In this document: piece by piece, positions 1 through 7,800 of the stretch
How the letters are laid out: each line of letters opens with the position of its first letter
Position numbering within the stretch: position 1 is the stretch's first letter
Assembly (NCBI GenBank): GCA_038249195.1
Contig: JBBRWM010000001.1
Location: 124,001-188,000, forward strand
DNA from: JAOUEA01 sp038249195
GTDB taxonomy: Bacteria > Actinomycetota > UBA4738 > HRBIN12
DNA: 64,000 bases
Reading direction: 5' to 3'
Notes under the pieces: model-generated
The model's input: only the letters and a program-made list of their open reading frames with translations
Database searches by the model: none
What the model was told of the DNA's origin: nothing
Translations under genes and position numbers: made by a program

Positions 1-2
1 TT

Positions 3-530
3 TGGTTGCATCTCGCGCACCCCGACGAGGACGCCCTCGCGTTCGCGCGCCGGTCGATGGCGTGGATCGACCGCACGCTGGTGCTCGAGTCCGGGCTGAT
101 CGGTGACCACGAGGACGAGGGACGCGTCGATACCACCGTCTGGTCCTACAACCAGGGCGTCGCCGTGGGCGCCTGGACCCTGCTGGCTCGCGTCATGGGC
201 GAGGGAGGTGAGCGGGCGGCACGGATCGCCACGGCGTCCCTCGATCGGTTCCGTGACGACGTCTTGTGGGCCCATCCGCCCGTCTTCAACGCCATCTGGT
301 TCCGCAACCTGCTCGCCCGACACGCTGTCGAGCCCATGGCCGGCCTGGTGGACCGGCTCGACGCGTATCTGGAACGGGCGTGGCTCGAAGCCCGCGACCC
401 CGGGACCGGGTTGTTCACCGCTGGGGGGATCGGAAGCTACGACGGCACCCCCGCGATCGACCACGCCGGCCTCACCCAGCTCTTCGCGCTGCGCGCGTGG
501 CCGGAGCCGGCCTGGACTGACATCGCCTGA
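3..530 (+). CDS. GH76-like glycoside hydrolase, C-terminal fragment
   Basis: The gene enters from the left edge, so only the last 175 residues are visible. The segment VWSYNQGVAVGAWTLLAR, preceded by an acidic stretch (GDHEDEGRVDTT), matches the WTYNQG region of family GH76 alpha-1,6-mannanases. Later parts (NAIWFRNLLAR, GLFTAGGIGSYDG) fit the helical hairpins of an (alpha/alpha)6 barrel. The family hydrolyses mannan-type or mannosylated glycans. Location cannot be judged because the N-terminus, and any signal peptide, lies outside the window. The gene converges on the MetE-like gene with about 30 bases between them. A different (alpha/alpha)6 glycosidase of unknown specificity is possible. 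Family call moderate, substrate unknown. Confidence 0.6.
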   Translation, partial: WLHLAHPDEDALAFARRSMAWIDRTLVLESGLIGDHEDEGRVDTTVWSYNQGVAVGAWTLLARVMGEGGERAARIATASLDRFRDDVLWAHPPVFNAIWFRNLLARHAVEPMAGLVDRLDAYLERAWLEARDPGTGLFTAGGIGSYDGTPAIDHAGLTQLFALRAWPEPAWTDIA

Positions 531-561
531 GCGCAGATGCAGATGTCGGCCCTGCGAACGC

Positions 562-1719
562 TCAGCCCCAGAGCCGGTCGGCGACTCGGCCCACGAGCTC
601 CAACTTCCGCCATTGGATGTCCTCGTCGATCTCGTTGCCGAGCATCACGGAGGCGAACCCGCACTGCGGGCTGATCGCGAGCCGATCGAGCCCGCCGACG
701 AACCGCGCCGCCTCCTCCATGCGCCGCACGAGATCGTCCTCGACCTCCATGGTCTTGTGCTTCGAGCTGATGATGCCCATCACCATCACGGCCTCCGGAC
801 GGAGGTGACGAACGGCCTCGAACCCGCCGTCCCGGCCGAGGTCGTCCCACTCCACCAGGAACGTGTCGTAGGTCAGCCCCCCGAACACGCGCTCCGCGAC
901 CGGCTCGAGCGAGCCCTCGCACATCCACGACGAGCGGAAGTTCCCGCGACAGATGTGCAGCGCCACCGTGACGTGATCGGGGATCCCCTCGATCACGGCG
1001 GCGTCGGCCGCCAGCGCGGACGCGAGCACCTGCTGCACGTCGTGCCCGGCTGCCTCGAACCGATCGGTCCACGCCGGATCCACGAGGTACGGATACAGCG
1101 GGAAATCGAACTGGACGTAGTTGGCCCCCGCGGCCACCGCGTCGGCCACCAGTTCGCGTTCGATCGTCACCGCCGCGTCCACGAATGCCTCAAGGGATCC
1201 GTACCCGGCACCGGCCGGGCCCGCGACCGTCGTGAGCGGGTGCGTGAAGATCGACGCGGCCGGGAACGTGACCTTGAACGGGTAGCCGTCGGCGGCCTCA
1301 GCAAGGAACGCGGCCTCGCGCGCGGCCGGAGAGTCCACCGTTTCCAGGCGGTCGACCACTTCGTGCACGTTGAGCTCCACGTCCTGGCCGCGCTCGTTGC
1401 GGAACGCCACGGTCTTGTCCGTGCGGATACCCCGCACGGCGTCGTAGAACGAGTTCATGAACATCCAGCGACGGAACTCGCCGTCGGTGACCACGTCCAG
1501 ACCGCAGTCGCGCTGGCGGCGCACCGCGTCGCGCACCGCCTCGTCCTCGAGGGCGAGAAGCTCCGTGCGGTCCCTCGCGCGCTCCTCGTCCAGGACCGCG
1601 GAGTGTCCCGCATCGTAGAAGTGCTCGACGGCGGCCCTCAGCGCGGGCGGACGGAGCAGCGAGCCCACCGTTTCGGCGCGGGCGGGCGAGCGGGGGCGGA
1701 CGGTCGAGTCGCCTCTCAC
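562..1719 (-). CDS. MetE-like cobalamin-independent methyltransferase (C-terminal-domain type)
   Basis: A 385-residue single-domain protein of the UROD/MetE-like barrel family, resembling the short YxjG/YxjH-type methionine synthase homologs rather than full-length MetE. The ETVGSLLRP start is typical. Zinc ligands can be read as His and Cys in HICRGNF, Glu in FLVEWDD and Cys in ISPQCGF, the pattern of a zinc site that activates a thiol acceptor. It probably transfers a methyl group to or from a sulfur substrate; the methyl donor is unknown. The start is GTG at 1719, overlapping the TGA of the upstream P450 (GTGA), so the two are almost certainly translated as a pair. Beginning further upstream would run through the P450 in another frame. 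Family call good, substrate unknown. Confidence 0.8.
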   Translation of the reverse strand: MRGDSTVRPRSPARAETVGSLLRPPALRAAVEHFYDAGHSAVLDEERARDRTELLALEDEAVRDAVRRQRDCGLDVVTDGEFRRWMFMNSFYDAVRGIRTDKTVAFRNERGQDVELNVHEVVDRLETVDSPAAREAAFLAEAADGYPFKVTFPAASIFTHPLTTVAGPAGAGYGSLEAFVDAAVTIERELVADAVAAGANYVQFDFPLYPYLVDPAWTDRFEAAGHDVQQVLASALAADAAVIEGIPDHVTVALHICRGNFRSSWMCEGSLEPVAERVFGGLTYDTFLVEWDDLGRDGGFEAVRHLRPEAVMVMGIISSKHKTMEVEDDLVRRMEEAARFVGGLDRLAISPQCGFASVMLGNEIDEDIQWRKLELVGRVADRLWG

Positions 1720-2906
1720 GTGAGGCCCCGATCCGCGTCCCAGCGCACCCATAGGGAGTCCGGGGCGCGGAACTCCCAGCCGGTGAGCGTCACGGGACGT
1801 TCCTCGTTCGGCCGGAGCCCCGGGAGCCGGTCCAGCAAGATATCGAGCGAGACGCGCGCGAGGTGCCGCCCGAACCAGGCTCCGAGGCAGAAGTGGGTCC
1901 CGATTGCGAACGCGAGATGCGCGCCCTCCTTGCGCCTGACGTCGAATAGGTCCGGATCCGCCCATCGACGCGGGTCGCGATTTGCGGAGGTCAGGACCGC
2001 GCCCAGCAGCGCTCCCGCCTCCAGGGGGGCACCCGCAAGCTCCGTGTTGCACGTGGCCTGCCGCGTCGAGGTGCCCACCGGCCCGACCCAGCGCAGGGTT
2101 TCCTCCACGGCCGCCTTCACCAACGAGCGGTCGGCACGGACGTCGTCGAACTGCTCCGGATGCTGCATGAGCGCCCAGAGCGTGAGCGCGATGAGGTCGC
2201 GGGGTTCCTGCAGCCCACCCGAGAGCATGAGCTTTGTGTTCGCCACGATCTGCGGGCGTGACATGCGCCGCCCATCCTCCTCGTGGCGCACCATCCAGGA
2301 GAGCACGGAGCCGTCGGGCTCGGTATCCAGCCGGTCCAGCACGCGCTCGATCGCGGCACCGAGTTCCGCGCTCGCCTCGTCGGCCGGCACCTGCTTGCCA
2401 GGGTCGGCCTCGAAGTTCGCGAGGCCGGGCATCAGGCCTTCGTTCCACCGCAGGATGTCCTGCCACGGGATGTCGTCGAGGCCGAGCATGAACCGGAGCG
2501 ATCGCACGCTCATGGGGTCGCAGTACGCGCGGAACAGGTCGACCTCGCCGGCGCTCGCGAAGCCGTCGATCAGCTCGTTCGCGAGGCGGGGGATCATGCC
2601 CTGGGTCCGGTCCTCGACGTCGCGCGGGCGGTACGGCACCTCCGTGATCGCTCGGATCCAGCGCTGGTCGGGGCCCTCCATGCCCAGCATGTTCTCCCCC
2701 ATCGTCCGGTTGAGCGTGGAGGGATCCGTGGCGGCCGTGAACGTGTCCGGATCCAGGTCGACCGCGCGCACGTCGTCGTGGCGCGTGACGAGCCAGAGCC
2801 CCACCGCCGGGACCCAGCTCACGGGCTCCTCGTCTCGCAGCCGGGCATACACGGGGTAGGGATCACGCTCGAGCTCCTCGAGCGTGATGGTCGCCCCGAT
2901 GCTCAC
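1716..2906 (-). CDS. Cytochrome P450, I-helix lacks the usual acid-Thr pair
   Basis: A soluble bacterial class I P450 of 396 residues. The heme loop FAIGTHFCLGAW gives the Cys ligand in an FxxGxxxCxG motif, and the K-helix is EETLRW. In the I-helix the usual A-G-x-(D/E)-T-T is replaced by SGGLQEPRD, so Pro follows the acidic residue where Thr normally handles oxygen activation. The start chosen is GTG at 2906, preceded by a long AGGGAGGGAGG ribosome-binding tract four bases upstream; a GTG at 2927 is possible. It overlaps the MetE-like gene by four bases. It needs a ferredoxin and reductase from elsewhere; such a pair occurs near 28-30 kb. Substrate unknown. Confidence 0.88.
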   Translation of the reverse strand: MSIGATITLEELERDPYPVYARLRDEEPVSWVPAVGLWLVTRHDDVRAVDLDPDTFTAATDPSTLNRTMGENMLGMEGPDQRWIRAITEVPYRPRDVEDRTQGMIPRLANELIDGFASAGEVDLFRAYCDPMSVRSLRFMLGLDDIPWQDILRWNEGLMPGLANFEADPGKQVPADEASAELGAAIERVLDRLDTEPDGSVLSWMVRHEEDGRRMSRPQIVANTKLMLSGGLQEPRDLIALTLWALMQHPEQFDDVRADRSLVKAAVEETLRWVGPVGTSTRQATCNTELAGAPLEAGALLGAVLTSANRDPRRWADPDLFDVRRKEGAHLAFAIGTHFCLGAWFGRHLARVSLDILLDRLPGLRPNEERPVTLTGWEFRAPDSLWVRWDADRGLT

Positions 2907-3014
2907 GCAGCCTCCCTCCCTGTCCACGGAGACGGTATTTTGTGCTCGAACGATTCACGCGCGCAAGCGGCGCGAGACCCGGCTATCGTGCGCGGAACGC
3001 TCCAAGGGAGGGTC
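2907..3014. promoter_or_regulatory. Divergent intergenic region (P450/MetE-like vs GS-like)
   Basis: This 108-base gap between divergent genes should hold both promoters. On the plus strand a TATCGT hexamer at about 2983-2988 is a weak -10 candidate, followed by a leader ending in the strong Shine-Dalgarno AAGGGAGGG. No convincing operator or -35 is visible. Confidence 0.35.
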
Positions 3015-4325
3015 ATGGACACGAACGGGAAACGCCTCCGCCTGCTCTACCCCGACGTCCACGGACTGGAACGCGGGAAGTATCTGTTCGGCGACGTCGC
3101 CGAATCGGGGCACGCGGCGTTCTGCATCGGCGTCTACCCCCTCACACACGATCGCGAGATCCTCATGGTGCCCGGCACGCAGTTCGACGTGGGCCTACCC
3201 GACATCGAGGTGGATCTCGACCGCGAGTCGCTGCGGCCGAGCTGGGAGCCGGAGACGGTGATCGGCATCGGCGACGCGACGTTCAAAGGGAAGCCCGTCG
3301 CCATCGACCCGCGGCACGTCCTGCGCGAAGCCGTGGATGCCTGGCGGGCGATGGACTTGGAGCCACAGATCAGCTTCGAGCTCGAGTTCTACCTGCTGGA
3401 GCCCGAGAGCGGCGGCGGGACGTGGCGTCCCGTGAGCCTGCCGTCACACCGCGTGTACGGGACCGGCACGGCCATCGACCCCACGGGCTGTATCGACGAC
3501 ATGGTGAGCGCGGCGCTCGCGTGCGACTTCCCGGTGGAGAGCTGGAGCAGCGAATTCGACGAGGCTGCCTTCGAGGTGAACATCCGGTACAACGACGCGA
3601 TCCCCGCCGCCGACGAGGCGTTCATCTTCCGGCTGCTGATCCGCGAGGCGGCGACGCGCCGCGGCTATCTCGCGACGTTCCTGGGCCGGCCGCTCAACGA
3701 TCGCGGCGGTAGCGGCATGCACGTGAACCTCAGTTTCCGCCGCGACGATGGGTCCAACGCGTTCCACGATCCGAACGACCCCCACGGGATCTCGGAGCTC
3801 GCCCGTCGATGCATCGCGGGGATCCTCGGCCATCATGAGGGGATGGGCGCGATCATGGCCCCGCACGTGAACGCGTACAAGCGCCTGCAGCCCGACATGC
3901 TGAACGGGTATCTCGCCACGTGGGGCTTCGACGACCGAACGGTGTCGGTCCGCGTCCCCCCCGCGCGGGGCGAGGGCACGCGACTGGAGCAGCGCACCGC
4001 CGACGCCGCGGCGAACCCCTACCTCGTGGGCGCCGCCGTCCTGCACGCGGCCCGCTTCGGGGTGGAAGACGAGCTCGAACTGCCGCCGCCGCAGGTGGCG
4101 GGCGAGCCGCCCAACTCCGACGTCAGCATCCCGCCGAACCTCGACGCGGCCCTGGCGGCGCTCAACGCCGACACGCGCCTGGTGGAGGCGCTCGGCCCGG
4201 AGCTGGTGGAGGCGTTCACCATCCTCAAGCGCGGAGAATGGGAGCGCTACCTCGCCGCCACCGAGGATCGCGACACCACCGAGGTCACCGACTGGGAGCT
4301 GCGCTACTACCTCCCCTACTACTGA
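3015..4325 (+). CDS. Glutamine-synthetase-like gamma-glutamyl-amine ligase
   Basis: A 436-residue member of the glutamine synthetase superfamily. Metal and substrate motifs are present: FELEFYLLE (Glu ligands), WSSEFDEAAFEVN, GSGMHVNLSF (metal His) and the late block EQRTADAAANPYLV. The NLYDLP-type adenylylation loop of true GlnA is absent, and the N-terminal beta-grasp part is diverged. Together these suggest a paralog acting on an amine other than ammonia (polyamine or ethanolamine type) rather than the main ammonia-assimilating enzyme. The start is ATG 3015, with AAGGGAGGG three bases upstream. It ends by overlapping the convergent CMD gene by seven bases. Heliorhodopsin lies about 2.1 kb downstream on the same strand; see findings. 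Confidence 0.82.
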   Translation: MDTNGKRLRLLYPDVHGLERGKYLFGDVAESGHAAFCIGVYPLTHDREILMVPGTQFDVGLPDIEVDLDRESLRPSWEPETVIGIGDATFKGKPVAIDPRHVLREAVDAWRAMDLEPQISFELEFYLLEPESGGGTWRPVSLPSHRVYGTGTAIDPTGCIDDMVSAALACDFPVESWSSEFDEAAFEVNIRYNDAIPAADEAFIFRLLIREAATRRGYLATFLGRPLNDRGGSGMHVNLSFRRDDGSNAFHDPNDPHGISELARRCIAGILGHHEGMGAIMAPHVNAYKRLQPDMLNGYLATWGFDDRTVSVRVPPARGEGTRLEQRTADAAANPYLVGAAVLHAARFGVEDELELPPPQVAGEPPNSDVSIPPNLDAALAALNADTRLVEALGPELVEAFTILKRGEWERYLAATEDRDTTEVTDWELRYYLPYY

Positions 4326-4924
4326 GTCGCGCGCGTCGGTCCGCCGTGCTTTCCGGCCTCCCAGTGTCCGCCGTACCGATCTGCGGCGTAGGAGAGCGGC
4401 AACTCCTCGAGGGACGTTGCCATCGTGTCGTTCCAGCGGTTCAGGAACCCGAAGAGGCCGATGACCGCAAGCATCTCGACGATCTGTCCGTCGTCCCAAT
4501 AGCGCCGGAGCTCCTCGAAATGGGCGGGCGTCACCTCGTTGGGAACCAGGGATGCGTCCCGCGCGAACCGCAAGGCGGCGCGCTCCCCGTCGTCGTATCG
4601 CGGGGAGCGCTCGAAGTCCCAGATCTGCGCGATCTTCTCGCCGTCGACGCCGCGCTCCCTCGCGTCGACGGCCTCGTGCGCCTGGCAGTAGCGGCACCCG
4701 GCGGCCACGCTCGCCATGATCCCGATGAGAGGCTTGAGATCCTTGGGCAGGGTGCCGGTGTTCCAGATCTGGGTGATCAGCTCGCTGAACGCGCCGAGGA
4801 TCTCGGGCCGCCGTGCCATGGTGTAGAGGCTGTTGGGCACGAAGCTGAGGGTCTCGTCGTAGTGGCGGAAGAGGGGCTCGAGTTCGGGATGATCCTCCCG
4901 CCGCAGCGGTTCCATGTTGGCCAT
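4319..4924 (-). CDS. Carboxymuconolactone decarboxylase / AhpD family protein
   Basis: A 201-residue all-helical CMD-domain protein. The motif GCRYCQAHEA (Cys-x-x-Cys, then His three residues later) is the redox-active site of AhpD-like alkylhydroperoxidases, so a thiol peroxidase or related role is more likely than true carboxymuconolactone decarboxylation. The start is ATG 4924, seven bases behind a TAGCCT -10-like hexamer (4932-4937), which suggests a leaderless mRNA. It is divergent from P450 number 2 and convergent on the GS-like gene. A peroxidase beside P450s would handle oxidative by-products, but that link is inference. Confidence 0.82.
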   Translation of the reverse strand: MANMEPLRREDHPELEPLFRHYDETLSFVPNSLYTMARRPEILGAFSELITQIWNTGTLPKDLKPLIGIMASVAAGCRYCQAHEAVDARERGVDGEKIAQIWDFERSPRYDDGERAALRFARDASLVPNEVTPAHFEELRRYWDDGQIVEMLAVIGLFGFLNRWNDTMATSLEELPLSYAADRYGGHWEAGKHGGPTRATQ

Positions 4925-4931
4925 GGCCTCC

Positions 4932-4937
4932 AGGCTA
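4932..4937 (-). promoter_or_regulatory. -10 element TAGCCT, leaderless-type, for CMD gene
   Basis: TAGCCT on the minus strand, seven bases before ATG 4924. This spacing recurs at many starts in the window. Confidence 0.45.
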
Positions 4938-5022
4938 GCCGAGGCTCCGCCTTGCGACCGAAGCCGTTCGCGGGCAAGATGCTTCGGTAGCGAACGAGTG
5001 CCGAGCCGAGTGAAGGGACGTG

Positions 5023-6282
5023 ATGAGCGGCGCACTGGACGGGATCGATCTGGTGGACCCGGACAACTACGTGGAGGGGGTCCCGTTCGCGTGGTTCGAC
5101 CGGCTGCGCGAGGAGGCGCCGGTGATGTGGCACCCGGAGCCCGGTCCGAACTCGGGCTTCTGGTCCGTCACCCGCTACGACGACCTCACGACCGTTCACA
5201 TGGACTGGCAGACGTACTCCTCCGAGGTGGGGGCGGTCTCTTTAGAAGAGCTCGACGAGGAGCAGCTCCTGATCCGCAAGTCGATGCTGGAGACCGATCC
5301 GCCACGACACACCGAGCTCCGCAAGGTGTGCTCGAAGAAGTTCAGCGCCCGCGCGGTGGGCGCGTTCGAGGACTGGATCCGCGACGTCGCCCGTAGCGTC
5401 CTCGATCGCGCGCTCCCGCTCGGCAATTTCGACTTCGTGAGCGAGATCAGTCGCGAGCTCCCCATCCGGTTCCTGTGCTCGATCTTCACCGTTCCGCAGG
5501 AGGATGCGCCGGAGCTGATCCGTTGGGGCGACGAGATGATCGGCAACCAGGACCCCGACACCGCGGCCGTGGTCGTGGACAAGGAGGACACCGAGGCCTA
5601 CCGCCTCCTGCCGTTCCGCTCCCCCGCCGCCACCAAGGTGTTCGCGTACGCCGACCGACAGCGGGACGCACGCCTCGCCGAGCCCGCCGACGACGTTATC
5701 CAAGCGCTCACCATCGCCCAGTCCGAGGGCATCCTGGACGAGCAGGATTTCCACAACTACTTCTCGGTCCTGATGATCGCGGGCAACGAGACCACGCGTC
5801 ACACGATCTCCCACGGGATGCTTGCGCTCATGGAGCACCCGGAACAGCTGCAGCTGCTCCGCGAAGACCCGTCGCTCATCCCCGCCGCCACGGAGGAGAT
5901 CCTGCGATGGGCCACGCCGGTGTTTCATTTCCGGCGCACCGCCACGCGCGACGTGGAGCTGGGCGGGCAGCAGATCAAGGCCGGCGACAAGGTCGTCACC
6001 TGGTACATCAGCGCGAACCGGGACCCCGCCGTGTTCCCCGATCCATACCGCTTCGACGTGACCCGCACGCCCAACGATCACGTCACCTTCGGGCCGGGCG
6101 GGCCGCACTTCTGCTTGGGCGCGCACCTCGCGCGCCTGGAGACGCGCATCTTGTTCCAGGAGCTGCTTCCTCGCCTGGATACGATCGAGTTGGCCGGCCC
6201 CGTCGTGCGGCTTCGCTCCAATTTCGTCAACGGGATCAAACGGATGCCCGTCAGGCTATCTACGGAGAGCGCCTCAGGGTAG
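5023..6282 (+). CDS. Cytochrome P450, CYP125/142-like
   Basis: A 419-residue soluble P450 with a fully canonical I-helix (LMIAGNETTRHTISHG), K-helix EEILRW and heme loop FGPGGPHFCLGAHLAR. The AGNETT sequence and overall layout resemble the actinobacterial CYP124/125/142 group, which hydroxylate steroid side chains or branched lipids; that assignment is by eye only. The start is ATG 5023, five bases after GAAGGGA; a GTG lies directly in front at 5020. It is divergent from the CMD gene and is followed on the same strand by heliorhodopsin after 164 bases. Redox partners are not adjacent. Confidence 0.9.
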   Translation: MSGALDGIDLVDPDNYVEGVPFAWFDRLREEAPVMWHPEPGPNSGFWSVTRYDDLTTVHMDWQTYSSEVGAVSLEELDEEQLLIRKSMLETDPPRHTELRKVCSKKFSARAVGAFEDWIRDVARSVLDRALPLGNFDFVSEISRELPIRFLCSIFTVPQEDAPELIRWGDEMIGNQDPDTAAVVVDKEDTEAYRLLPFRSPAATKVFAYADRQRDARLAEPADDVIQALTIAQSEGILDEQDFHNYFSVLMIAGNETTRHTISHGMLALMEHPEQLQLLREDPSLIPAATEEILRWATPVFHFRRTATRDVELGGQQIKAGDKVVTWYISANRDPAVFPDPYRFDVTRTPNDHVTFGPGGPHFCLGAHLARLETRILFQELLPRLDTIELAGPVVRLRSNFVNGIKRMPVRLSTESASG

Positions 6283-6446
6283 TCGGGACGGCCTTCGTCG
6301 TACTCGTCGACACCTGCGTCAAACGCGCTCATCCCATGATCCTGCGGATCGACCGCATCGCATCTCCCACAGGCGCATAGGTTCCGGCCGTCGCCGGTGC
6401 CCATGGGACGGGGAGGATTGGGGGACGCGGACCGAAGGGAAGGATC
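6283..6446 (+). promoter_or_regulatory. Leader of the heliorhodopsin gene
   Basis: A 164-base gap. A TAGGTT hexamer at 6378-6383 could be a -10 element, giving a leader of roughly 55-60 bases. A purine-rich ribosome-binding tract GAAGGGAAGG lies at 6434-6443. No ATG, GTG or TTG in the rhodopsin frame occurs between the in-frame stop at 6378 and the conserved N-terminus. Confidence 0.4.
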
Positions 6447-7232
6447 ATCGCCACCACGACCGATCAACCTGCCATCCCCACGGGGGTCACCGACGAGCGA
6501 CTCGCCGGCCTCCGCCGCTGGAACATCGGCCTCACGATCCTGCATCTCGCCCAGGCGGCGCTCATCCTCTTCCTCGCCGACGACTTCGCGATCGCGGTCA
6601 CGTCCTCGTTCCCGGAGGGCGCACCGGGTTCGCCGGCGCCTCCGCCCGAGGCGCTGTTCGATGTGCGGATCGGCGTGGCTGTGGCCATCTTCCTCGGCCT
6701 GGCGGCGCTGGACCACCTGCTGACCGCGACCGTGAGCCGCGGCGTGTACGAGCGCGACCTGCGCCGGGGCATCAACCGCTTCCGGTGGGTGGAGTACTCG
6801 TTCAGCGCCACCCTGATGATCGTGCTGATCGGCTTCTACTCCGGCGTCACCTCGATCAACACCGTGATCGCGGTGGCGGGAGCCAACGTGGGCATGATCC
6901 TGTTCGGCTGGCTCCAGGAGCGCATGAATCCGCCCGGCCGCACTTCGACGACGATGCTGCCGTTCTGGTTCGGCGCGCTGGTCGGCATCGCGCCGTGGAT
7001 CTCGATCGCCGTCAACATCGTTGGTTCTTCTTCGGTGCCAGGGTTCGTCTACGGCATCGTGGTGGCGCAGTTCGTCTTCTTCTTCAGCTTCGGGCTGAAC
7101 CAACTGCTGCAGTACCGCGAAACGGGTCCCTGGGCCGACTACGCGTTCGGCGAGAAGGCGTACCTCGTGCTGAGCCTGGGAGCGAAATCGTTCCTCGCAT
7201 GGCAGATCTTCGCCGGGTCACTCGCGACCTGA
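6447..7232 (+). CDS. Heliorhodopsin
   Basis: A seven-helix retinal protein of the heliorhodopsin family. From the ATC codon at 6447 it would be 261 residues. Landmarks: LRRWNIGLTILHLAQ in helix A, FRWVEYS in helix C carrying the counterion Glu (about residue 116), MILFGWLQERMN and LPFWFG, PGFVYGIVVAQF, and LSLGAKSFLAWQIF in helix G with the retinal Schiff-base Lys (about residue 247). The family has an inverted topology (N-terminus inside) and a long photocycle, and is thought to be sensory or regulatory rather than an ion pump. The frame is open from 6381 with no ATG, GTG or TTG before GTG 6663, which lies inside helix B. Translation therefore seems to begin at ATC 6447 (or ATC 6444, ATT 6417), or the start is a sequence error. 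No carotenoid oxygenase for retinal synthesis is in the window. Confidence 0.9.
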   Translation: MATTTDQPAIPTGVTDERLAGLRRWNIGLTILHLAQAALILFLADDFAIAVTSSFPEGAPGSPAPPPEALFDVRIGVAVAIFLGLAALDHLLTATVSRGVYERDLRRGINRFRWVEYSFSATLMIVLIGFYSGVTSINTVIAVAGANVGMILFGWLQERMNPPGRTSTTMLPFWFGALVGIAPWISIAVNIVGSSSVPGFVYGIVVAQFVFFFSFGLNQLLQYRETGPWADYAFGEKAYLVLSLGAKSFLAWQIFAGSLAT

Positions 7233-7287
7233 GACGCACGAGCGGTGAGCGAGGCTTCCCGCGCGGTCAGTCCTTCGGCCGGCTCGC

Positions 7288-7800
7288 TCAGGACCCGGCG
7301 TCGCCGGTCGCCACCGAGGCGAACAAGGTGCGGAGCATCGCCGCCAGGTCGTCCTGCTGGGCCGGCGAGAGGGGAGCGGCCACGGCGGACTCCTCGAGGT
7401 TGAACGTGGGGAAGAGCGTCTCGATCGTGCTTCGCCCCGAAGGGGTCAACTCCGCGATCACCATGCGCCCGTCCTTGGGATCCTTGCGTCGTGTGAGGAA
7501 CCCGCGGCCCTCGAGCGTGCTCATCACGCCCGTCGCCGTCGGCCGGCTGATGCCCACGGCGGAGGCGAACGCGCGGGCCTCCATCGGGCCCCACACCCAT
7601 AGCACCCACAGGCCCACGAACGAGGTCCACGACAGCCGGTCGTTCGCGAGCACGCGCGCCTCCATGTGACGCCGGATGGCGGTCGAGCTTCGGAAGAGGT
7701 TCGAGATGGCCCACATCGCCCGGAAGTCGAGCGGCAGGTGCCCGAGCTCCTTCACGACCTTCCGCTCCGCCGGGAGCAGCTGGTCGTGCTGGTCGTTCAT
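7288..7800 (-). CDS. MarR-family regulator (HpaR-like)
   Basis: A 170-residue winged-helix repressor. The core LLW-type helix followed by ARAFASAVGISRPTATGVMSTLEGRGFLTRRKDPKDGR is the MarR recognition helix and wing. It is the last gene of the hpaE-hpaD-permease-decarboxylase run and its ATG overlaps the TGA of the decarboxylase (ATGA). In enteric bacteria the homoprotocatechuate cluster is controlled by HpaR, also of the MarR family, so an autoregulatory role sensing an aromatic acid or amine is likely by analogy. No palindromic operator was recognised. Family call firm, ligand inferred. Confidence 0.85.
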   Translation of the reverse strand: MNDQHDQLLPAERKVVKELGHLPLDFRAMWAISNLFRSSTAIRRHMEARVLANDRLSWTSFVGLWVLWVWGPMEARAFASAVGISRPTATGVMSTLEGRGFLTRRKDPKDGRMVIAELTPSGRSTIETLFPTFNLEESAVAAPLSPAQQDDLAAMLRTLFASVATGDAGS

